DNA of 42,771 nt from the NCBI GenBank assembly GCA_016213865.1, contig JACQZL010000189.1, positions 1 through 42,771 of the forward strand, given 5' to 3'. The translations under genes were made by a program, and so were the position numbers. Shown here piece by piece: positions 39,301-42,771 of this stretch. The stretch comes from Candidatus Rifleibacteriota bacterium (lineage in GTDB: Bacteria; UBP17; UBA6191; JACPRK01). Each line of letters opens with the position of its first letter. The first letter of the stretch is position 1. The notes under the pieces were generated by a model that worked only from the letters and a program-made list of their open reading frames with translations, had not been told where the DNA came from and searched no databases.

Positions 39301-39715
39301 GCTGACCGACGGCCTCCTGCTGCTCAGCGTCACGTTGCCGGCGCAGTTGGCCGACAATCCCGTGCTGACGGTGGAACAGGTGGACGACTCGGGCAGTCGT
39401 CTCGACCCGCCCGTGGTGCTGCGAACGAGCATCCTGGTCGTCACGACGAACGGCCCGACGGTGTTGCGGGACGACGGGACCGGCGTGATTGCGATCTCCC
39501 CGACAGTCCTGGGGACGACAGTCACCGCGGTCCTCACGAACCTCGGCACTGGCACTCCAAGCAGTGGCGGAACCTCCTGGGGAGGCAGCCGTGGCGGTGG
39601 TGGCTGTGCCTTGCCGGGGACTGGCGGCGGTTCGGCGTGGCCCGACGGCCTCGTGCTGCTCCTCCCGCTCGCCCTGGCCGGCGTAACCCGGCACCGCAGG
39701 GCCCGGGCCGCCTGA
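24371..39715 (+). CDS. Giant NHL/Ig/PKD surface protein, C-terminal fragment (about 5,100 residues)
   Basis: The frame is open from 24293. The GTG at 24371 lies inside an NHL repeat and has no Shine-Dalgarno, so translation as a separate protein is doubtful. Order: NHL repeats 2-11 of module 3 (to 26180), 7 Ig-like domains (26185-28375), a linker (TAPNRALRPEPGQ, 28376-28790), 11 NHL repeats of module 4 (to 30895) and 13 Ig-like domains of about 95 residues (to about 35010). Next come two CARDB-like segments (35014-35740), two IPT/TIG-like domains (VTGFGFTGLTG and LTGSGFAGATG, 35745-36270) and about eight PKD-like domains (VRLDGRESAD, LTYFWEV, LSYQWAQT). The end is GGGGCALPGTGGG, a hydrophobic stretch and RHRRARAA, a MYXO/JDVT-type sorting tail with a conserved Cys. 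It is probably anchored at the outer surface. Confidence 0.85.
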   Translation: MLIWNSLPTSNYEAADVVVGQSNFTSSGSGLNASTLHDPRGVAAQNNRLFVADSSNRRVLVWDPIPTTNGVAATWVLGQGSFTTNMMCYPFGGAQVNATGFGGAIWGLTTFGSGVMVADGWADRILWWTSAPTANGQAANKVFGQPDFTTCSETPGQSVLSEACNVSCYGATYVCDQNRVLIWDGGPANNGQAAARVLGQPDWTSLSANNPSLSGRTLSYPKSASGDSGHTVVADSNNNRVLIWNNYLPSSYSNASVVLGQPDMTSNSGSNPGVSATIASPLRVASDGTRLFVADGTNNRVLIWDSLPITSNQPATRVLGQANFTTRTEDGASVSAQTLDNPDGIATAGGQLFVSDTDNHRVLIWTSLPTTNRQTAELVLGQPSELSATANNGGISASGMNNPRGLAAAGGKLVVADGSNNRVLLWNSIPVSSTVPADLVLGQPDVLTNTVNNGGVSASSLYAPMAAATDGTKLAVADYLNNRVLLWNSFPTSNGQPADVVLGQPNPISNTANNGGLSASSLYRPYRVTWDGRRLYVADRSNNRVLVWNGWPTSNGAPAHSIVDPTGSTYPSPTSLQSPRDVAVTGELLWIVDETPRVVKLQVGYFEAVLAYDQPDRLYCAEPFAVTATFTRVPASAPTLLIAGGGVGAANDVTATAMLPTADPLEFTFTRSVETGDDGAFSLTLTASSTLGETLIWQPWNNTFSVDTVAPAVTLTYSQADRLYKAESYTLNAAFSETLAATPTVALAGAVPDGVNDVTPTSMTATADPKVWTFTRTALAGDDDTFAVTLGASDPAGNTAPAAPANNTFTIDATAPMATVSWNQPDRKYKVETLVLTATFAEPITPTAPRLSISGTTGGGAVTNVSMTAGADPTVWTYTKALLAGDTQGTHSITLTATDAAGNALTVQPTDRTFVEDSVVPTVTLAYNQADRFYGAEPFGLTATFSEAMGVTPVVAIVGASPGGMNDVAPADLVATASPTVWTYSRTAVEGDDDVFTITLTAADPSRNAVAVQPANRTFTVDATVPTASLAYSKSPAVYKAESFKVTATFSENITPSAPTITISGTTGGIAVTNVSMTQGATRSIWTYARTLQAGDTQGAHTITLTAADGAGNGLPAQPANKSFVVDTAAPTASFTFSKPSRQYKAEEFAVSVVFNEAMAATPTLAISGTTGGISVTNAAMAATADPAVWTYSATLVPADTQGTHSLTLTASDLAGNALAVHPVTRTFTAETVPPTATFTYNQADRLYKTAEPIRVTATFSEDITPTAPALSIDGTVGGATVAGAPMAQGATLKTWTWQSTVAANDTEGTRTITLAAADGAGNGLAAQAANNTFSLYTRVLAPTDVTVTAPNRALRPEPGQALPDPTPVTVTVINSSTTNNVRVDAVALTFFRGTQSAAGHYVVTAPAVPVTLSPQASAALVYQVRPTAATPVFEPVDLTATVSATDLGTSQGGEGSAGTRWSVVPRPGRVLGQADLTSTYRLRRGLESPTAAWTNGAKVAVADYSNNRVLIWSSFPASNGQPPDLVLGQPGFGSTDANHGGLSASSLDTPLGLHSDGTRLLVSDMANNRVLVWTAFPTSNLQPADLVLGQSDFLTNLAATARNRFNSPEGVFTDGTKVLVADPLNSRVLLWNTFPTANGQNASTVLGQTNFTSSVPGTSATQLRRPSGVWTDGTRLLVSDYLDNRVLYHSTWPTGNGQAATWVLGQPDMGSNLPGTTQSTLNRPESVTASSSRIYVGDRENHRVMRWSFPTGNGSNATAVLGQADFTSAAGCGSPLSGACLSGPIGISTDGSRLLVPDWTDNRVLMWNSLPGSGNPPADLVLGQPDFTTDAAGHPGTPSAATLSSPGGLFTTGGPMVLADRYNHRVLIWDSAPLTPSQPANRVLGQADFTANLANRGGSPNSSRLNMPAGCVLVGLRLAVADQSNHRILIWNTFPPANGQVADLVLGQTTFSGATANAGGVSAASLNNPKGLATDGTRLIAADYSNHRVLIWDSLPITHTQPANLVLGQTDFSTNAANSPTIGASTLFSPSSVWTDGTRLVVTEYGNHRALVWNVFPTANGQPADLVLGQPNFTSNTQNNGDRGASTLYHPYGVTSVGSRLLVGDYGNNRVLVWASFPTANFAPATAVLGQAWFANGSAPVEVTPDSLGYPIGLAALGNTLWLGDSTQSRVLGYDLEHFQATLAFDKPGQVYRAETLALTATFTSDAASAPTLAIAGGGPSAANDVSATAMAPTADPRVWTYSQTLSADDVGTFTVTLSATSAAGESLGGQPGNNTFTVDVAGPTATLAFSQADRLYRAEVFAVTATFGEALGTTPTIALTGSSAGGANDVTATPMTPTADPRVWTFTRTVVTGDDDTFTVTLAASDAAGNGLDTQPANNTFTVEATAPTAVLAYSKASRAYHDEAFVVTATFSKPITPTAPAVTIDGTTGGGAVSNVPMTMGADRTVWTYSTTLQAGDTQGTHALTLTASDAAGNALAVQPAGNAFTVDTAQPTATIAYSKPGRLYGVELFRVTATFSEPITPVAPTVGVDGTTGGGTVTNAPMTMGADASVWTWQATLQSGDTQGTHTLLFTANDAAGNELAYQPTGNTFTVDTAVPTATLSYSKANRVYGVEAFVVTATFSEPITPAAPTLSVDGTTGGGTVSNVAMTMGADAAVWIYSTVLDSGDTGGVHTLTIAAADAAGNALAVQPAQNTFTFDTAMPMATLTFNKVGQPYQAEPFVVTATFSEAMAPTPTVAIAGATPGGANDVGATAMAPTADPRVWTFARTLVDGDNDSFTVTLTGVDLAGNSLLAQPAGNTFTVDTSVFTATLTYSKSNLLFGAGPFAVTATFSEALLSTPTFATAGDTPGGPNDVTATAMTATAEPRVWTFARTVVGGDDDAFTVTLAGTSATSRPLAGQPVNNKFVVEATAPAVTLAYDQADRLYLAESFRLTATFTEELNGTPTVAIAGAVPGGANDVAAVGMTASGDPKVWTFARSVCTGDDDTFTVTFVASDEAGNAVAAQPANNTFVVDTTTPTATLTFNKVGQPYQAETFLVTATFAEAVQATPTVAIAGTTPGGANDVAATAMTATADAKVWTYARTVVDGDDDTFTVTLTGADPAGNSLAAQPSNNTFTVDASAPTATLAYDQADRLYAAGPFAVTATFSEALAATPTIALAGATVGGANDVAATAMTPTADAKVWTFARTVVFGDDDTFTVTLAGADATGNAQVAQPLNSTFTVDASAPAAWLAYSRAGRLYADGAFAVTATFTEVLAAAPTIGLAGATAGGANDVVATAMTPTADAKVWTYARTVLAGDDDTFTVTLAASDPAGNALAGQPLSNTFTVDTSPPAVTLAYDQADRLYRAEAFALTATFSEALGAAPRVAIAGGTPGGANDVSTAAMVATVDAKVWTFARTALGGDDDTFTVAFTAADPAGNTLTVQPANRTFRVDATPPAAPVLTFSQGPSRLKAGNLVITADFAEDLAASLTPSLVFTGTAATNGRLGPVAPSAARVSPTRFVYAATVSRATAPDGEGYTATVDRSTVEDLAGNVQSASSATAVGLVDPAAATLSFGSLAAPALVSLGQVFSAQVVVSNPGGTSIDVTSTSLTFDGTGLTAVPDQTPSVIAGGTSATFRYTVTVSLQTGTGPHTATLSVLARDHYSNADAGNSQTLAPAVTVQTPATLQVLSVESTRTVIARGQNGFVTLSVRNTGQATATLSSIAPTFHAGDSDVTSEYTAAPGSNPALLDGGATGTFTFAVGVGAGATLGTVSLNGTVSGADANSGAVVSDASADVTDSWTVVAAGAAFVETVMPSPVLNDAPAALTVTGFGFTGLTGLRLGEPYRISLTDVRVLSDDTLTATLPAGVPAGTYALIAARLSSESPAGGPGLTVVPGVPRVMGSTVTTCVEDVPAPLTLTGSGFAGATGVNLTDLANTALAGLRVVDDGTLEVTVPAGVVPGTYRFVVATPRGTSTVSIPTLVVRSAHVAPVANAGNGFSRAVGELIRLDGTASSPSGGYTTQLVYGWSFTSVPVGSSVTTASFSENGSIRAARPSFVPDRKGPYAVRLIVDDGVMVSPPALVTVTIVNSPPRVTAAVATLETTVGQSVRAAASVTDPNLEDRTDCLWSVVSVPPGSAVTGSSLQPFRTGTVESATFTPDLPGTYRLRLVASDGEAVSLPVDFTVHAIQATGAIVFLSPADGDKLSDDASAARDFQLAVRVRVASTAGGPVRLLVDNLPVAVATVGADLVVEFPTVTLPIGRTSWLTAQQQTNAASIRVTVPTALVPHATVHTPGAAGGGPRVLMLDASGSFSPTGQQLTYLWELVTAPTGASSFSSTEPTTQYVATVAGTYGFTVTITDVGGNVTRTMTFTVDTVPPVADARGDRQLMLSRPDLVAPFPTTLELVLDGTASSDPNGQPLTYFWEVLQAPDRPAGQAATTSLVRFSSFVEPRPRVTFSGARVPEVTGAPLAAAGVYVFRLTVSKGPVSASDTVQVVAVDPGNLLPAADAGVDRMFALRRDTQGNLVATFPDPLVPAAQQGDPANLCTFVRLDGRESADSKQRPVTYAWTVVSKPSRSAIETLRDASTPFPCFTPDVEGLYRFQLVVNNGLYDSAPSQVGVLIAKANQPPQALPEVQDLRPPMKRCTPADPPSRWPVGSRVDLDGSSSLDPDAGDRLSYQWAQTAGPSVSLEPNTTQPHVTFTATRSGRLEFRLTVTDPHGVHDSETVCCLVCEGSMPLVSIVATAPGTAPGEAVSEGIAVTSCRSLRTTASTTVTLTGNVTGAPQRQTFDFLWRQVGGPTVQLSSTGLLGTAQPASVTQFVPTTSRVHTFEMVVLPLNATGERTGLLLKRRVRVIVDTATASVPEAVGIVTPESIPLSGSTTARTVTLDGRGSRLVGVLSRSGLPLCYSWRQVAGPRGTLDNPYAPQTHFVAPSFEGQATSRNYLFELMVDVTPPGDRSEPVYRQVVQQGQGATPIATIVRVYLDGQPISEPTTLTDGLLLLSVTLPAQLADNPVLTVEQVDDSGSRLDPPVVLRTSILVVTTNGPTVLRDDGTGVIAISPTVLGTTVTAVLTNLGTGTPSSGGTSWGGSRGGGGCALPGTGGGSAWPDGLVLLLPLALAGVTRHRRARAA

Positions 39716-40277
39716 CGTCTCGGAGTCCCCCGCGCAGCCATGCGGGTTCCCAGTTTTCAGGGACGCTGGCGTCTCACCCCGTCCTACCGATCACGCCTGT
39801 CGGGCAGCGAAGTCACGACGAGGCGGTCTTCATCCGTGGCAGCCAGGATCACCAGCCGCCCGGGCGGCGCCAGGAGCTCGAGCCGTTTGAAACAGCATTG
39901 CCTGACGTCCAGGGGCTGCCACGTCTTCCATGGCTCGCCGTCCTCGCGGGTCGTCTCACGGGAAGCTGCCCGCGCCGGAGTGTACGCGGCCGCGGGGCGT
40001 CGAGGCGCCGCGGCTACTACGACAAGCGCGTCGCATCGTGGGCTCACCGCCCCTTTGCGCCCGGTCATCGGCCGCTCTCCCAGCAGTCGGCGTCCTCAGC
40101 TCCTCCGCTCGTGCACGGCGGCTCTGTAGCGCGAAGAGCAGCGGTGTCGATCCGGTTCTACCGCCCGGACCGTGCCTTCGAATTTGTCGGCTGGATCGCG
40201 ATGGTGGTGACCGGCGGCATCGCCGCCACGCTGGCGGTCGGTTCCGAACAGGTGATCCTGCTCGAGACGTACTGAGC
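39716..40277. other. Convergent intergenic region
   Basis: The giant gene and the minus-strand sigma operon end toward each other here. A short stem CCCGC (39729-39733)/GCGGG (39742-39746) followed by TTTT near 39753 may be a weak terminator for the giant gene. A possible 43-residue frame from GTG 40144 to 40275 contains a membrane-like stretch (WIAMVVTGGIAATLAV) but has no good ribosome-binding site. A minus-strand frame at 39784-40068 is equally unsupported. Confidence 0.35.
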
Positions 40278-40907
40278 CTATCCGCGCTGATCGGGATGCG
40301 CCCACCACGGGAGCGGTGGCACGACGCGCGACGGCCGGCTCGCGGACGGGGGAGGGGGAGGCTGCCGGCCCAGGCGCAGTCGCACGGCCAGTTCGGCGAG
40401 GGAGCCTGGCGGCCGCGTGCGGGTCCAATGCCGCGGGACAACCCCCGCCAGGCGCGGCGCTCTCAGGCCCGGTGAACGATGGGGCGCCTGCAGCGCGAGC
40501 GAAACGCCGGGAGCCGGCGGCCGTTCGCCAGGCTGGGGCCAGAAGATGAAGAGTGCCGCCAGGCCCACGGCAAGGGCCGGCGCGAGCACCCCAGGGGCCG
40601 GCAGGAACCCGCTCCACCAACGTTCCAGGCGCGCGAGCAACCCCATCCGGCGCTCGGCCGCAGCCACCAGCCGGGCGCGCATGGCGCAAGCGGCCACGGG
40701 GTTCAGCTCGGGCGCCTCACCGATGGACCGCAACAGGTCGGCTGTTTCCAGCGCGTCCGGAGCCGCGCCGCCCGGCTCGCCGGGAGGGAGGTTCAGCGCC
40801 CGGGCCAGCTCGGCTGCCTTCCGGGCTTCCCGGGGGTCGGCCGCGGTATCGGATCCGGTGGCATCCGCCCGGGCGTCTTCGGGTCTGCGATTCTGATCGG
40901 TGGTCAT
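40278..40907 (-). CDS. Probable membrane-anchored anti-sigma factor
   Basis: The 209-residue protein has a polar N-terminal cytoplasmic part with helical segments (REARKAAELARALNL, ALETADLLRSIGE, ACAMRARLVAAAERRMGLLARLERWW). One membrane helix follows (PGVLAPALAVGLAALFIFW), then a Pro/Arg-rich, probably periplasmic tail. The ATG at 40907 overlaps the stop of the ECF sigma gene as ATGA, the usual arrangement for a sigma/anti-sigma pair. No ZAS-type HxxxCxxC motif is visible, so it would be a non-zinc type. Function is inferred from position and topology. Confidence 0.65.
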   Translation of the reverse strand: MTTDQNRRPEDARADATGSDTAADPREARKAAELARALNLPPGEPGGAAPDALETADLLRSIGEAPELNPVAACAMRARLVAAAERRMGLLARLERWWSGFLPAPGVLAPALAVGLAALFIFWPQPGERPPAPGVSLALQAPHRSPGLRAPRLAGVVPRHWTRTRPPGSLAELAVRLRLGRQPPPPPSASRPSRVVPPLPWWAHPDQRG

Positions 40908-41581
40908 GAGGAGACCTCGCGGGAAGGGCCGGATTCGAACAGTCTTCGGAAGGCCTTGCACGCTCTGTGGAGCACGACGTCGAAGGTGGAGCGGCTGACG
41001 CCCAGGGCGACGGCGCACGTCTCGGCGCTCTGGTTGTCCACGAGCCGCAACTGCAGCGCCTCCCGGTAGCGGGGATTGAGCTGGGCCATCACACCCCCGA
41101 CCTGGGCCCGCAGGCCGGCAACCCGCTCCTCCTCCTCGACGGCGTCGCGGGGCGGAGGCTCGACGGCTTCGAGGCGGGCCAGCAGCCGGGCGGCGCGTTC
41201 GGTCTGCCCGGTGCGCCGCCAGTGATCCCGGGCCTTGTTGAGCCCGATTGCGCGCAGCCACGGATAGATGCCGCGCTCGCTCCAACGATAGGAGCCGAGC
41301 CCCTCCAGCGCCGCCATGAAGGTGTCCTGCAAGAGATCCTGGGCCACCGTGGCGTTGCCGGCGCACGCAGGGAAGAGCACCTTGCGGTACAGCGCGGTCC
41401 CGTGGCGGTCGTAGAGGGCCCCGAACGCGGCCCCGTCGCCGTCCCGGGCCCGCTCGACCAGCCGGCGCTCCTCGTCGAGCTCGGGAGCCGGGCCGGGGCC
41501 GGAAGCGTGCGCGGGAGGCGCCGCCGGAGCGACTCGTGGCCCCGGCGGCGCCTGGTTGAGGATGTCAGGTCCTCCGTTCAC
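40904..41581 (-). CDS. ECF-family RNA polymerase sigma factor
   Basis: The 225-residue protein has a Pro/Ala-rich N-terminal extension of about 35 residues and then region 2: FGALYDRHGTALYRKVLF, VAQDLLQDTFMAALEGLGSYRW, YPWLRAIGLNKARDHWRR. After a charged linker comes region 4 (VMAQLNPRYREALQLRLVDNQ, CAVALGVSRSTFDVVLHRACKAF). It directs RNA polymerase to alternative promoters, probably in response to an envelope signal through the overlapping downstream anti-sigma gene. The start is taken as GTG 41581, 7 nt after the stop of the exported-protein gene; it has no clear Shine-Dalgarno. Confidence 0.85.
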   Translation of the reverse strand: MNGGPDILNQAPPGPRVAPAAPPAHASGPGPAPELDEERRLVERARDGDGAAFGALYDRHGTALYRKVLFPACAGNATVAQDLLQDTFMAALEGLGSYRWSERGIYPWLRAIGLNKARDHWRRTGQTERAARLLARLEAVEPPPRDAVEEEERVAGLRAQVGGVMAQLNPRYREALQLRLVDNQSAETCAVALGVSRSTFDVVLHRACKAFRRLFESGPSREVSS

Positions 41582-41588
41582 GGCGGTC

Positions 41589-42482
41589 TCAGTGCCTGGG
41601 GATGACCGGCGAGACGAGCCCTGGGCCTGGATTCACCGGCGTCGCCGGGCGCGTGGCGGCTCGGGACTGGGGGAGGGACCCCGCGATAGAGCCGGCAGCG
41701 CTCGTGGCGTTCTCGGCCCGCAGCTTCTCGTACTCCTCGGTGCTCAGCGAGCGGGCGTTCGGCGAGGGTCGGGGGTCCAACGCCTTCCGGGCCGTCTTCT
41801 TCGAGGCGGAGAGCAGTGGGAGCTCGGCCATCATCGGGCGGCCGTCGAGCCCGGAGTAGACGACCACGCCCGTGCCGCGTCTGCGGTCCACCCAGGTGTC
41901 CCACAGGTAGACCTGGTCCCAGGCTCCCAGGTCGTAGCCGTTGGCTGCCAGGGTCCCCACGTACTGGGTGCCGTCAGCGGAGACCCTGTAGACGTAGTAA
42001 GCCACCAGGCCCACGTCGCTGCCGGCCGTCGCCAATCCAACGGGAGCCGAGAAGGCCGCTCCGACCACCGCGTCGACGGCCGTCTCGTCGACGGCCAGGA
42101 CCCCGGTACCATCTTGCGAGTAGCGCGCCCAGAGAAGGTGCTTGGCCTCGGCCTGCTGACGCTCGTCGTAGGCCGGGAGGACACCAAGGACCTGTCCGCC
42201 CTGCAGGTACTCGAACCAGTAGATGGCATTGACGACGTCGGCCGGCAAGAGCTGAGTGTCCTTGCCGGCATCGCCCGCCGGCCGCTCCTCCGGTGCCGGA
42301 GGAGTCAAGAGCCCCTCCGAGTCCAGCACCTGCAAGGCTTCCTTGACCTTCGGGTTCTGCGAACTGAGCGCGCGGTACCGTAACGCGCTCAGCGCATCGT
42401 CGCGCGCCTGGACCGCGGGGGCGCCGGCCAGCAAAGTCATCGTGGTGACGGCCGTGACGGCCGCGAGCGTGAGCCTTCTCAT
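41589..42482 (-). CDS. Exported protein upstream of an ECF sigma gene
   Basis: The 297-residue product starts at ATG 42482, with GGAGGAG 7 nt upstream, and has a signal peptide (RRLTLAAVTAVTTMTLLAG, then APAVQARDD). The mature protein contains VKEALQVLDSEGLLTPPAP and AIYWFEYLQGGQVLGVLP. An extracellular-type beta region has VGLVAYYVYRVSADGTQYVG, QVYLWDTWVDRRRGTGVVVYSG and a LDGRPMMAELPLL segment. The C-terminal 60 residues are low-complexity and Ala/Pro-rich. No family is recognised. It is first in an operon with the ECF sigma and anti-sigma genes (7-nt gap), so it may be a sensor, a ligand-binding partner or a main target of that sigma factor. Confidence 0.7.
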   Translation of the reverse strand: MRRLTLAAVTAVTTMTLLAGAPAVQARDDALSALRYRALSSQNPKVKEALQVLDSEGLLTPPAPEERPAGDAGKDTQLLPADVVNAIYWFEYLQGGQVLGVLPAYDERQQAEAKHLLWARYSQDGTGVLAVDETAVDAVVGAAFSAPVGLATAGSDVGLVAYYVYRVSADGTQYVGTLAANGYDLGAWDQVYLWDTWVDRRRGTGVVVYSGLDGRPMMAELPLLSASKKTARKALDPRPSPNARSLSTEEYEKLRAENATSAAGSIAGSLPQSRAATRPATPVNPGPGLVSPVIPRH

Positions 42483-42510
42483 TGTCTTACTCCTCCAGTG
42501 GATTTCGTCC

Positions 42511-42530
42511 GACTTCTCGTCTCGGAAGTC
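42511..42530. promoter_or_regulatory. Inverted repeat upstream of the exported-protein gene
   Basis: GACTTC (42511-42516) and GAAGTC (42525-42530) form a perfect 6-bp dyad with an 8-bp spacer, ending about 30 nt before the start codon of the minus-strand operon. It may be an operator or an mRNA stem. The rest of 42483-42746 shows no gene. Confidence 0.35.
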
Positions 42531-42746
42531 TTGCCCCGATAACGGCCGGGCCCCGCCGGATCTTACACTCGGACGGGCGGCCTTCGACCGCATCCGCTCT
42601 TCAGCCGTGCGGTCGAGGATGCGCCGACGGCCTGCCGGAGGCGGACGGCACGGCGGCCACGGCCCGGCTCGGCTTGAAGGGGCCGAGGTTCGTGGAGCCC
42701 GGTTCCTGGCGGTGGGTGCGCTCGCGGTTCATGGGTGAAACTGGTA

Positions 42747-42768
42747 GGGCCGGCCTCCGTGCCGGCCC
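42747..42768. repeat. REP-like palindrome
   Basis: GGGCCGGC-CTCCGT-GCCGGCCC is a perfect 8-bp stem with a 6-nt loop, preceded by GTA. This resembles the dispersed GTAGGG-type extragenic palindromes found in several GC-rich phyla. Only one copy lies in the window, so dispersal cannot be shown. Confidence 0.45.
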
Positions 42769-42771
42769 AGG

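Overview
The window comes from a GC-rich bacterium that I cannot place precisely. A very large exported protein ends in a Gly/Cys, hydrophobic and basic sorting tail, and it sits beside an ECF sigma/anti-sigma pair and a LuxR-type regulator. This suits a Gram-negative lineage with large repeat-rich surface proteins, such as deltaproteobacterial, myxobacterial or candidate-phylum bacteria. The lineage is inference.

Layout. (1) Positions 1-1443 hold the frameshifted 3' end of a PKD-type surface protein. (2) Positions 1680-2725 hold a LuxR/NarL-type regulator flanked by two copies of the same promoter-like element. (3) Positions 2902-39715 hold the scattered parts of one giant gene. Rejoining 2902-7706, 20554-24063 and 24296-39715 and restoring one lost base gives exactly 7,912 codons. 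The product has a signal peptide and four modules, each a linker domain, 11-12 NHL-type repeats and then 4, 4, 7 or 13 Ig-like domains. A C-terminal region follows, with IPT/TIG-like and PKD-like domains and a sorting tail. (4) Two insertions and one deletion break this gene: a 12.85-kb serine-recombinase element (7700-20553), a 1-nt deletion near 22294, and a 229-bp MITE-like insertion (24064-24292).

The 12.85-kb element carries a large serine recombinase, an HUH rolling-circle Rep with two companion genes, and an operon of a sigma-like protein, a small protein, a Sak/Rad52-like annealase and a RecB/Cas4-like nuclease. It also has two XRE regulators, a retropepsin-like protease with a small partner, an exported protein and a 40-residue membrane peptide. 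Its attachment core lies inside the 3' end of its own recombinase gene. The crossover keeps frame on both sides. Integration therefore swaps C-termini: the truncated host protein gains the last 29 residues of the recombinase, and the recombinase is fused to the NHL repeats of the host protein. Excision would restore both genes exactly.

The sigma/annealase/nuclease operon has a strong hairpin 22-25 nt before each of its four start codons. (5) Positions 40278-42482, on the minus strand, hold an operon of an exported protein, an ECF sigma factor and a probable membrane anti-sigma factor. The window ends in a REP-like palindrome. I see no tRNA, rRNA or CRISPR array.
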